DNA of 64,000 nucleotides, from assembly GCA_030762895.1 (NCBI GenBank), contig CM061067.1:165972518-166036517 (forward strand), written 5' to 3'. Below, in pieces: positions 50,491 to 61,142 of the stretch. A program made the translations under genes and the position numbers. The notes below the pieces were generated by a model, which was not told the DNA's origin, made no database searches, and worked only from the letters and a program-made list of their open reading frames with translations. Numbering within the stretch: the stretch's first letter is position 1; each line of letters starts with the position of its first letter. Source of the stretch: Sophora flavescens (lineage: Eukaryota; Streptophyta; Magnoliopsida; Fabales; Fabaceae).

Positions 50491-50723
50491 CAATTTCTAA
50501 CTATAAGGTTTCTGCAAAAATCTATAAGTTACTTTAAGAAAGCATTCTCATCACAAATCATAGTTTGTTTTATCTAAATAACAAATCAATCAACTTTGCA
50601 ACAGAACTTGTTGTTTTGCATGAACTAAAGACTTATATTTGAGTGATATCTTGTATAATTGTATATACTCCCATTTAAGTGCATGCTTGTTCTAGATTAG
50701 TTCAAAGATCGATAATAACATTA

Positions 50724-50968
50724 TACTTCCTCCGATCCACAATATAAGAAACAAAACCCTAAAACATACAAATCAAGAAAATGTATTGAAATGAATTAAT
50801 ACTAATAAATTTCCAAAAACACCAATTTTAATTTTAATTAATGACAGTAATTGATACGGGTAATATTGAAAATTAATATTTAATATATATGAAAATTGAT
50901 GTAGATTTATTATATTTTGAAGAAAAAAAAAGACTCATTTATTTTTTTATTATCGACCGGAAGGAGTA
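50724..50968. mobile_element. Stowaway-like MITE (copy 2)
   Basis: TA (50724-50725) then CTTCCTCCGATCCACAATAT on the left, and the inverted GACCGGAAGGAG followed by TA (50967-50968) on the right. It is 245 bp including both TA, non-coding, and the same family as 975-1249. Confidence 0.75.
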
Positions 50969-51642
50969 CAACGAAATGAACCAGCGGAAAACTAGAAATG
51001 AAGTCAAGAGAATTATTGATCATTCTTAAAATCAAACATCACGTGGTTCATTGAGAAAGAGCAACATATGATATTACATATTTTTTTGATGAATATATGA
51101 TATTACATATGTCCTCAAAGATAAGCACGTAAATGATCATATACTTGTTTATTTCACTATATAAATTAATCAATTATTCTTGCTGTGAACGCAAGGAAAT
51201 AACAACATATACAGATAATGCTGACAATCACATCCCGCTAATTACCCCTGCTTTAAAATGAAGTCTTTTTTCATTAACAATGAAAATTAAATCGATAACC
51301 TCTGCTTAAATCTTGGCCAACTCAATTATCTGAGCTACGCATGATGACTTAAATAAGGAAGTTTACTAAATTGTTTATTGTTAGAAAATATGGTAGAGAA
51401 AAGAGAAATAATAGAGCAAGTGAAGAATGAAAAATCAAAATTTTACTGTGTAAAATATGTACAATAAGCTAATAGTATAGCTAATACTAATAGCTAAGAT
51501 AAAACAATAGGAACTAATTAACTAGTAACTGACTTGCCTAACTCATCAAATTAAGGGAATTGATCATTGGTACAAAAAGAAACCTAAAGAAATCTGTGTG
51601 GCATGATATCCTTTTAAACTAAGTTGTTTTTTTTTTTTGTTG
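50969..51642. other. Intergenic AT-rich DNA, no gene seen
   Basis: No open frame or repeat end supported, except a tandem doubling of ATATGATATTACATAT near 51065-51110. A poly-T run of about 13 bases precedes the next element. Confidence 0.5.
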
Positions 51643-52108
51643 CTAAATTACTCTTTTGGTCCCCAAATTGTTTTAAAATATTCAATTTGATCATCAAGTC
51701 TTTAAAATGTTCATTTTGGTCCCTTAATTCCTAAAACTTATTCAAATAGGTTCTTCCGTCAAGTTGACTAACAACGACATCCTACCTAATGCCACGTGAT
51801 ATTAAATTTAATATTTTAATGCCACGTGGCAATTTCGGAAAAAGTGTTTTTTAAAAAAAATTCTAATAATTTTTTGGCTAATTTACTCTTTTGGTCCCTA
51901 AATTGTTTTAAAATGTTCAATTTGGTCCTCAAGTTTTTTAAATGTTCATTTTGGTCCTTAAGTCAACTTCATGTCATCGTTAGTCAACTTAACGGAAGGA
52001 CCTATTTGAATAAGTTTTAGGAATTAAGGGACCAAAATGAACATATTAAAAACTTGATGATCAAATTGAACATTTTAAAATAATTTGGGGACCAAAAGAG
52101 TAATTTAG
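51643..52108. mobile_element. Small foldback element with internally duplicated end
   Basis: The left CTAAATTACTCTTTTGGTCC is matched by an inverted right end GACCAAAAGAGTAATTTAG. A second copy of the left end lies inside at about 51880-51960 (CTAATTTACTCTTTTGGTCC), so the element has two left ends and one right end. It is inserted in a T-rich tract on both sides, so the target duplication cannot be read. The spacer contains CCACGTG twice. No coding capacity. Confidence 0.7.
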
Positions 52109-52184
52109 TTTTTTTTTTCAAAGTTAACTATCATATGGTTATTTTATTTACTTTTACATGATTCATCAAGTTCATACTTGAACT

Positions 52185-53341
52185 CCCTGCGAGCCTTGCT
52201 TTGCTAGGGCTTTCCCCATGTGCCATCATGGAGTTCTCTCCTCCCTTTGTGGAGGCTTGCTCCCCCATCTGTGGGGGTTTACTGGTAAGATCCCTTCCTC
52301 TCTCCCATATCATCACCCAACCCCCTTGACGCCCCTTCGTCTCCTTCATTCGACAACCTTTCCTTCCGCCACCGAAGTCTATCGCGACTGCTGGAACTCA
52401 GATCCGCCACCCTGGCTCCACCGCGCCCTCAAGCTGTCAGTCACGGACCCATCTTCCAATCCGCCTCCACCAACTCTATGGCCATATCTCTGTTTTCTCA
52501 TGGAGACCAGCCTGCTCCCTTGTGGTTGGTTTCTCACCGCCACCCACCTCACTCCGGCTTCCACCAAGATGTACCCCCCTACCGACTTGTGCTCGACACC
52601 GGTGGTATGCCCACCACCAGAATCACCACCACATAACAGAGTAAGCACTCTGATGGAAACAAAGGGCCACACTTGCCACAGCGATTCCATGCTCCAACGC
52701 ACTGAGGCAACTCCCCCCCTCCTGAGCAGGTCGTTCTTCGACCCCCTCCAAAACCACCCGACGTAGGTAAAAATTATCACTTCCGGTGTCTTTCTGTTGT
52801 GGCTATTGCTATGTCCCTACTGTGCAGTTTCCTTTTAGTTATTGTTCGGGCAAAGAATGCTTTTGAGATGTTTGAGAAAAAGCCCATGAATTCGGTTTTT
52901 TGGAAGACCGTAGAGTGTGTAGATACTCTGGTGGCTGATCCCGATTTCAGTGTCCTCTCCATTCTTTAATTAGATTCTGATCAAAGGGTTACATGGGATA
53001 TTTCTGAGACCACCTATAGTCGAGCCGAGCCTGAACAAGCCAAAGAAATGATCCGTAACTGGATAAGTGTTAAGACTGCGGCATCTCATCTTTTCATTGT
53101 CCATAATCGAGTGAGGAAGAAATTGTTAGTCTGATTGTTAGGATATAGACTTCGGCTTGATGTCCCTTTGCTTTCTACACAATCTGTGTGTTTTATTGTT
53201 GCTGAATTGGTTGGCTTAATTTCTGGAGTTAGCCCCTTAATTTGGATGGGGAATGCCCCTATCCTGTTTACTCGACTTGATTGTAATGACCCTCCTTTTA
53301 TCAATTGAATTGAATGAAGTTGTTTCCTTTAAAAAAAAAAA
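52185..53341 (+). mobile_element. PolyA-tailed retroposon with 17-bp target duplication
   Basis: The 17-base AAGTTCATACTTGAACT stands at 52168-52184 and 53342-53358. The enclosed 1,157 bp ends in an A run of about 13 (from 53330), as expected of target-primed insertion by LINE machinery on the plus strand. The first 580 bp are C-rich and Pro-rich when read in frame (52218-52766). The second part has a broken frame with segments such as RAKNAFEMFEKKPMNS, ISVKTAASHLFIVHNRVRKK and LISGVSPLIWMGNAPIL. I do not recognise a known protein. It may be a 5'-truncated or deletion-derived LINE, or a processed gene copy. Confidence 0.75.
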
Positions 53342-53546
53342 AAGTTCATACTTGAACTAAACAATGGTCAAAAAAAAAAACCGCTTCAACTAAACCAGGA
53401 TGTTGTCAAATTAATCTAACTACTTCTAACCATATTTTAAGCATAGTAAATTTTATCTTGGTCATTAAAGTAATGGAATCGATTCCCAGGGAATAAATTA
53501 GGATACACTTCAAAATTAAGCTTTTCATGTGATACAAAATTTGGTC

Positions 53547-53554
53547 TATAAATA
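53547..53554 (+). promoter_or_regulatory. TATA box of the amine oxidase gene
   Basis: TATAAATA lies 90 bases upstream of the chosen ATG (53637). An in-frame ATG at 53565 is only about 10 bases after this box and so is probably upstream of the transcription start. Confidence 0.7.
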
Positions 53555-53636
53555 CAACATGTAGGTGGTATCATATTATATCCCAACAGTGCCGTGGAAA
53601 ACATTACCAAATCAAGGTTTGAAAAAGGCATTACCC

Positions 53637-56369
53637 ATGATTACTCATTGTCTAGCTCTAGCCTTTTTCCTAAGATTCAGCTTCATAAATAGTTTGTCTC
53701 ACCCTTTAGACCCTCTTTCACCAGCTGAAATCAACAAAACAAGGCATATAGTCCAAGAATCTTACCTAGGTGCTTTTCCTAACCTGACCTATCATTTTGT
53801 GGATATTGAAGAACCAGACAAAAAGAATGTCCTAAAGTGGCTATCTTCACACACAAAAGACAAGCCTAATATTCTTCGTCAAGCCAAGGTAGTTGTAAGA
53901 GCCAAGGGTGAGACTCATGAGCTTGTAGTGGACTTAACCAAAGGGTCCATTGTATCAGACAAAATCTACACAGGTCATGGATACCCTCCATTGACATTCA
54001 ATGAGATTTTCCAAGCCAGCAAATTGCCTCTTAAATATCCCAAATTCAAAGAGTCAATAACCAAAAGGGGCTTGAATTTGTCTGAAGTGTCTTGTGTTCC
54101 ATTTACAATTGGTTGGTATGGAGAACAAATAACAAGGAGAGCCCTCAAAGTGGAATGCTTTTATAGGGGAGGATCAGTTAATGTGTGGGCAAGGCCTATT
54201 GAAGGAATCACTGTGCTAGTTGATGTTGATTCAATGCAGATTACAATGTATAGTGATAGGTACATGGCCCCTTTGCCTAAAGCTGAAGGTACAGATTTTC
54301 AATCTTCAAGTAGCAACATGCCTCAAATATCTGCTACATCAGATATTGGGTTCACCATCAAAGGCCATGAGGTCAAATGGGCTAATTGGATTTTCCATGT
54401 TGGGTTCAATGCTCGGGCAGGAAGTATCATATCAACAGCTTCTATATTTGATCCTAAAACACGTAAGTATAGAAGAGTGCTCTATAGGGGTCATGTGTCT
54501 GAGACATTTGTTCCTTACATGGATCCTACAAAGGAATGGTATTACAGGACTTTCATGGATGCTGGGGAATTTGGTTTTGGACGTGCAGCTGATAGCTTGC
54601 AGCCAGGGATTGATTGCCCGGGGAATGCAGAGTATATGAATGGCTATATGGCTGGGCCTAATGGAGAGGTGCAACAGGTACCAAGGGCTATTTGCATTTT
54701 TGAGAGGAATTCTGGTAATGTGGCTTGGAGGCATATGGAAATCAATAATCCAAAAAAATTGGTAAGGTATTAGACTGTGTTATAGTAGTTTTTGTTTTTC
54801 ATTTAGTAAAAGTAGTTTGGAAACACTTTGCTTTGTTTTTTTGCAGATAAGAAATGGTGAGCCTGAAATTACTTTGGTAGTCAGAATGATAGCTACTGTG
54901 GGTAACTATGATTATGTTCTTGATTGGGAATTTCTAAGAAGTGGCAGTATAAAAGTTGGGGTAAGATTCTTCACTACCTTAGCTAAGTAGATTCATGATA
55001 TGGACATTTTACTTGAGAGGAGTTCATTTGATTTATTGAAGTGAGAAGAAAAAAGAGCCGAATTCGAGTTAAAATCTCTTTCTTTTCTTGAGCCATCAAC
55101 TCCCTAATAGATCATACTAATCACATGTCTTCTCATTAAACAAAAGTTACATTACTTAATTTGGTTCTTATCTGACCATTCTGCTATAAAATTGTTAGTA
55201 TTCGATTAAAACCAAAATGATAGTTTATTGTTTTATGCATAGGTGGATTTGACAGGTATAATGGAGATGAAAGCAGTTCCATATACACACAAGAATCAGA
55301 TTAAAGAAAGAGTCTTTGGAACCTTAGTGGCAGAAAACACCATAGCCAATAATCATGATCACTACATAACCTACTATCTTGACCTTGACATTGATGATAA
55401 TGGCAACTCATTTATCAATGCTAAGATACAAAAGGAAACAGCAAATGGTTTTGGAACACCAAGGAAGAGTTATTGGACTGTGATTAGAGAAGCCGCCAAG
55501 AGAGAAGCCGAGGCTAGAATTCGGCTCGGCTTGGAGCCAACTGAGTTGTTGATAGTCAACCCCAATAAAAGGACAAAGATAGGGAATGAAGTGGGGTACC
55601 GGCTCATCAGTGGACAACCGGTTACTTCTCTTTTGTTAGATGATGATTACCCACAAAAAAGGGCCTCTTACACCAAGTATCAATTGTGGGTCACTCTCTA
55701 TAACAAGTCAGAGAGATGGGCTGGAGGGTTCTATGCTGATAGGAGCCATGGAGATGATGGCTTAGCCGTTTGGAGCCAAAGGTAACTTAACATCAACTTT
55801 TATGCCAAAACAAAAAATATTGATTTTAGAACAATATTTGATTTAAGTTCAGTTGATTATTAACACAAATTATACTATCATTTGATAAAAATGTTATATT
55901 AATGGAAAGTAATCATATTTGGATTTAATTGATATACACCGACAGTGTAAAGTTTTTTTATACTGTCAATCAATCAGAAATTGATATATCATTATAAATG
56001 TTTGATTCTTATCCTAACCACCTTAAAAGTCATCAATTCCGTGATTTCTAACTGTGCATACAAATTAAACTCATGATATTTTACTTTGTGCAAATATTCA
56101 AGAGATTTAATTGGTTGGTATGCATAAATTGTAATTGTGTGTCCTTTAAATATAGGTTTTGTTTTGACTTTAGATCAATGAATTGAAAAAGCTGCATGTT
56201 CATTCGTTCACGCAGGAACAGAGAGATTGAGAATAAAGACATAGTACTGTGGTACACTATTGGGATCCATCACATTCCTTATCAAGAAGATTTTCCAGCA
56301 ATGCCAGCAGTTCATGGTGGATTCGAACTGAGGCCTGCTAACTTTTTCGAAAGCAGTCCATTACTTTGA
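53637..56369 (+). CDS. Copper-containing primary amine oxidase (diamine oxidase-like), four exons
   Basis: Exons 53637-54761, 54847-54960, 55243-55781 and 56216-56369 give 643 residues, close to the pea seedling enzyme in length. The enzyme oxidises primary amines such as putrescine to aldehyde, H2O2 and ammonia, usually in the cell wall. An N-terminal hydrophobic signal peptide (LALAFFLRFSF) fits secretion. The N-terminal small domains precede the catalytic domain. The catalytic Asp is at about residue 308 in YRTFMDAGEFGFG. The Tyr that becomes topaquinone is residue 396 in TVGNYDYV. The copper ligands are His 451 and 453 in NNHDHYITY and a His at 611/612 in GIHHIPYQED. All key residues are present and splice phases agree, so it looks functional. 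I start at 53637 rather than 53565 because of the TATA position. Confidence 0.95.
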
Positions 56370-56374
56370 ATAAA
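56369..56374 (+). terminator. Candidate polyadenylation signal of the amine oxidase gene
   Basis: AATAAA overlaps the last base of the stop codon (TGAATAAAG). Its position is early, so a downstream signal may be used instead. Confidence 0.3.
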
Positions 56375-56399
56375 GCTCTAGATTAATGCAAGCACGTTC

Positions 56400-58244
56400 A
56401 TATAATTGACCGAACAAATAACATAACATGCATTATTCATGAAGACAAACAAGATGAAAGGTTTCATAAAGATTATTCAAATTAAGGCACTGTGAACACT
56501 CAATTCAATGAATAATTCGGACATGTAGTGATGGTGTTTCCAGTATAAATCATGGAGTTTTATTAACATTATAGTAATTCGGACACGTTCATATTCAAAT
56601 CAATGAAAGGATTCGTTGATGGTGTTTGCAGACGAAAAACATACCTCTGTTTCGCTGCGCTCATGTCCCGTTCTTTTGTTCTTTATCTTATTTATGTTTG
56701 TTTAGGTTGTTTTAAAATGGATCTTTTATGTTAATTGAGCTTCTGAGTTTTGTATTTGGGCTCTAGTTTTATGGGTTGGTTATCGCTATTGACACCTTGT
56801 GAGTTTTCAATCAGAAGTACACGAGATAGTGTTCTATGGAGTTTAATTAAATATGCGTTTATTTTTTCTTAAGATAATTTGTTTCGATTGAAGCAATCTT
56901 TTTCTTTTGAAATTATTGGAAATACGAAAAAGATTAAGAGATGCGAAAATATAAAAACTAGGAATAATTAAACACCAAAGAAGTGTTTTGAGGTCTCAAA
57001 TTATTTATGCACCAAAAAAAGATATTATTCTTTTTTAACCATCTTAATGAAAATTTTCTATTTTTTTGAATAAGCCAAAATTTTAATTAAAGAAAGGCAC
57101 AACAAAAACAACTTAGCACAAGATGTACCAAGGCTGCCACCAAAAGAATACAGAATGCTGCTAAGAATTGGAATGGTGATACAGAATACACCACACTACA
57201 AGAGATTAAGATGCGCCAAGATTCTAATGAAAGCTTGATGGACAACTAATCAAGCACGGCTTTGTCTTCAATGCTCCATGACAAACTCAGAGTTTCAATA
57301 CTCCATGACAAATGACCTTTGATATATTAATATATTTAATGAACGGATGAGATAAGAGTTATGCTAACCGGTTATAGATGGCAAACTAATTACTGGCAAC
57401 CTGATCGAAGGGTTATTCTTTTTGTTTGGTGGCAGGTGCAACGTGGCAATGAGAGAGAAATACATATGAACTAAAGCTCACGTTCACGAGTCTTCGAACA
57501 TGGATGCCTGTCCGCCTAAGGCCAAGCGGCAATGAAGGTGAAGACCTCTGCTAGCTACATATGTTCCTGGATTGCATTCCATCTACAAGAGTTTGTGGAC
57601 GGCAGCATCGTGAGAGTCTGCAATAGCCGCGTACAATGTTGCACAGAACTCTGCTTCATCTTCTTGTTGGATCATGGTGCAGTCGCTAATGGCAGAAGTA
57701 ATTTTAGTTGTTAAAATTTAATTGGACAGATCCTTCTGGTGTGAACGTAATGCATATAAAGAAATGACCAGATTAATAGAGTATACATTATCGGTGTTCT
57801 CTTTGATGAATACTGAACTTGGCAATTGAGTAATGAATGTGTAAAATTTGTTTTATGCTTTTAGGTGAGGATCTGATTGCTTATTTGCTTATAGTTGCTG
57901 CATTTAAATGCTCATTTGGGTAAGGTAGCCGTAAATTGAATGCCTCATGGTATGTTGTTGTTGGTTCTGATGAAAATTGATGAATAAATTCTTTATCGGT
58001 ATAGGTCCTACTGAACAAGGAAATGAAGATAGTAACCGTATTCGATAGGATGTTTTAGTGAAACATGCTTTAGATGTGTTTGTACAGTATCTATGGTGGT
58101 ATGTTCAGTTTCAGTTGTTTTAATGGGCGTTGTAAGGTAAGGTAGGGGAAAGATTTTTGTTTTAATGGGTGGACAATATCATAGAAAGAATATTCTCATT
58201 AAAAAGCAATAACTTAATCAAATTAAAACAATTGATTTGTTTTT
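56400..58244. other. Intergenic DNA, no convincing gene
   Basis: AT-rich with scattered short frames. The stretch 57490-57720 is less AT-rich and has a 60-codon plus-strand frame (57532-57714) and an opposing frame reading QQEDEAEFCATLYAA, with no domain I recognise. It could be a remnant of a repeat. Confidence 0.5.
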
Positions 58245-59465
58245 AGGTTTAATTATTAAGTTGGTCCCTCAACTATTTGAGAATTTTCAATTAGCTTTCT
58301 GAACTAAAAAAATTCTAATTAGGTCCCTGAATTTGTATGAAATTTTCATTTTTTGGTCCCTAGCTAAACTAAAAAGTTTCTAATCGGGTCCCTGAACTAA
58401 AATAAAATTTTCAATTTGATCCCTAAAGTAAAAAGCTGACTATATAAAATAAAAAGTAATAAAATGATAGGTGATAAAATTTAAAAAAAAATATTGTTTG
58501 ACATAATAAAATGACAAAAGATGAATATGAGAGAAAAACTCACTATTTAAAACAACAACAACAACAACAACAACAACAATAATAATAATAATAATAACAA
58601 TAATAAAATGAAAAAAAAAATTAGTGAGAAAAATTATTGTTTAGCATAACAATTAAATAAAATAGATAAATTTGAGAGACAAAATTTAGTTCTTGAAATG
58701 ATAATAATAAAATAATGAAATACGAAATTATGCTAAAAAAATCCATGTTTTATAAAAAAATATTAAAAGATTAAACTGATAAACTTCAATTTAAAAATAT
58801 AAAAAAAATAAAATAAACCACAATTAACAATAAAGTTATTGATTGAAATAATGAATAAAATAAAGATTCTAGTTAAGTAAATATCACATCTTAGTTTGGT
58901 TGTCAATTTTATTTTGAGTTGTTTAATTTAGTTAATTATTTATTATGTTATTTTATATTTTAATTGAGATTTTTCTTAAATTATTTTAATATTTCTTAAA
59001 TAATATTTTTTCTTGTTATGTCTATTGTTATTATTTTAATGTTATTTCAAATATTAAACATTTGACTCAGCTTAATATCTTAATATTTTTTTTATAAAAC
59101 ATGGATTTTTCAAACACAATTTCATATTTAATTATTTTTTTATTATCACTTCAAGAACTAAATTTTGTCTCTCAAATTTATTTATTTTTATTTAATTATT
59201 ATGGTAAACAATAGTTTTTCTCACTAGGTTTTATTTTTTATTATTATTTTAAATAGTGAGTTTTTTCTCTCATATTCATCTTTTGTCATTTTATTATTAA
59301 CAATATTATATTTTTAAATTTAATCATCTATCATTTTATTAATTTTTATTTTATATATTCACATTTTTACTTTAGGGACCTAACTGAGAATTTTATATAA
59401 GTTCAGGGACCCACTTAGAAAAAATTTAGCTCGGGGACCCACTTATGTTAAATAGCTTAATTAAA
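58245..59465. mobile_element. 1.2-kb foldback element
   Basis: The arms run from about 58245-58790 and 59060-59465 and match in inverted order over most of their length, for example GACAAAAGATGAATATGAGA at 58512 and its inverse near 59270, and GAGAGACAAAATTTAG at 58673 with its inverse near 59158. The ends carry 'ggtccct' motifs like the other foldbacks here but differ in sequence. No coding capacity. The exact ends and any target duplication are uncertain. Confidence 0.75.
58550..58606. repeat. Compound (CAA)n-(TAA)n microsatellite in the left arm of the foldback
   Basis: About ten ACA/CAA units followed by about nine AAT/TAA units. The opposite arm has only a short ATT tract at the matching place, so the expansion came after the arms formed. 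Confidence 0.85.
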
Positions 59466-60001
59466 ATGTTTGAATTTGTATTTATCTTTTATTTGTAAAA
59501 TTAAATTATTATGTACGTATCAAAAGAATGGATTTGAAGCGTAAAAATTGTAAAAATAAACAAAAATTAATACTTAAATTCTTAACAGATGGCTATTTTT
59601 GGTTTTCAAAATCTCCTTGAATTGTTTGTGCAAACGGTCTAAATATAATTGACGTCAGTTATATTTTTTATTTATATGTATTCATCATCATCCTGAGTTC
59701 CTGACAATGCATCCACCCTTAATTGTGTATAGTCAACAGTTCCTGACACAAGTGATTGGAGCTGTTGGCAAACCAAATACAAATAATTCACAATATATAT
59801 GCCAGACACATAGAGGTATGGAGTTAGTTTATTATATTTGGACACCCACTTATTAAATAAATAATAATATTTTTTTAATTTTAAAAACCGTAAAAAGGTA
59901 AAACATGTGCTCGGTCTTCATTAGACCTACTTCTTATGATAAGTGTTTTTTTTTTCAAGTAGTTATCAACCCAATTTCTTCCTCATAGTTAGTCAGACAA
60001 C

Positions 60002-60253
60002 ATGAAGCCCTTCATCGGAGAGCAGACCGGAATTGGCGGACACGGCAAGTGTCGTGGAAATAAGCTTAAGAAGAATAAAGCTTGGGTGGTGTACATCGGC
60101 AGGAAGCCAGGACTGTACACCAGCTGGGAAGAGGCTCAATGCCAGGTTAATGGATTTAGCATGGCCTGGCATGAAGCCTTTGATAATCTGGACGATGCAC
60201 GCGAATGCTGGGCTCTTCACTGTGCTGAACAACGTATGAACCCAGGTGCATAA
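60002..60253 (+). CDS. Small RNase H1 N-terminal (viroplasmin-type) domain protein
   Basis: 83 residues. The domain signature is AWVVYIGRKPGLYTSWEEAQ followed by CQVNGFSMAW, the short fold that binds RNA/DNA hybrids in RNase H1 N-termini and is also found in the caulimovirus inclusion protein. There is no RNase H catalytic domain. The ending CCAGGTGCATAA could be a splice donor (CAG|GTGCAT). A possible second exon around 60295-60436 reads on to GFIRGYVMARMISRLKV and a stop. In legumes such stand-alone domains are often repeat-associated, and the Ulp1-like remnant lies downstream on the same strand. Host role unknown. Confidence 0.6.
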   Translation: MKPFIGEQTGIGGHGKCRGNKLKKNKAWVVYIGRKPGLYTSWEEAQCQVNGFSMAWHEAFDNLDDARECWALHCAEQRMNPGA

Positions 60254-60436
60254 GTCATGGTGCAGTCGAGTCCAGCAAGACACCCAAGAGGCCAGCTCCA
60301 CACTTCACTGAACAATGCTGAAAAAGGACTAACGAACTATCGCCATATGCCTATTGATGGTGAAGATGACAAGTTTGTGGAGGGTTTTATTCGTGGATAT
60401 GTGATGGCAAGGATGATATCGCGTCTCAAAGTGTAA

Positions 60437-61142
60437 CTATTTCAGGGCCACCATTTCAGTTCATTTGTTTGACTATCTCAGGGTTTATGGTTTGTTTTAG
60501 TTGTGTGGCTTTTGGGTTCATTGTTTTAGGCATGGTTTGTTGGTTTAGATTAACGTTTATGTTTATGTTTATAATGTTTATTTTGTGGTCCTAATATCTG
60601 CATATGCTACTATGGTGTAAGTCAACTAAATAATTAATGTTAAGAATGTGTGTGTTTATATTTACATCTCCTTAAGTTTAATGAATAATTAAATCGTTAA
60701 GTTATAAATAATGTATGTACTATTTTTTTCATCTCATTAAGTTAATATTTTAAAAAAAAAGCTACACCAATAAATAATTAAATTGTTAACAATAAATGAA
60801 TAGCTATTTATATTATACACACAGATTGATGTTCGTCCTAATAAATTTTGAATGGCGGATTAATATCCACTCATTTTGGGAAATTTATTGACCATGTACT
60901 TATTACCAATAAAAAATAAAAAATCGTCATCATTACCTGACTTTGCGTGTCCTTTTCGTTTATTGATTCGACGCGTGACCCGGTGGGACTTGAAATGAGT
61001 GTATTGTCATCAAGTTTAAAATAATACTATAAGAGAAGGAAAAAACCAAAATATTGGATAACAAAGTTACATTCAATATCATTTATATTTATATTTATAG
61101 GTTACACACCCAACCACCAAGCTTTTTCTCTGTTCTACATCA
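60437..61142. other. Intergenic DNA upstream of the Ulp1-like gene
   Basis: AT-rich, no coding stretch. It may contain the promoter of the next gene. Confidence 0.4.

Noticed and set aside
52218..52766. 182-codon and opposing 133-codon frames as possible genes
   Set aside because: Both lie in a polyA-tailed retroposed insert, are compositionally biased, and have no recognisable domain.
53565..53636. Upstream in-frame ATG as start of the amine oxidase
   Set aside because: It lies about ten bases after the TATA box, before the likely transcription start; the ATG at 53637 is followed directly by a signal peptide.
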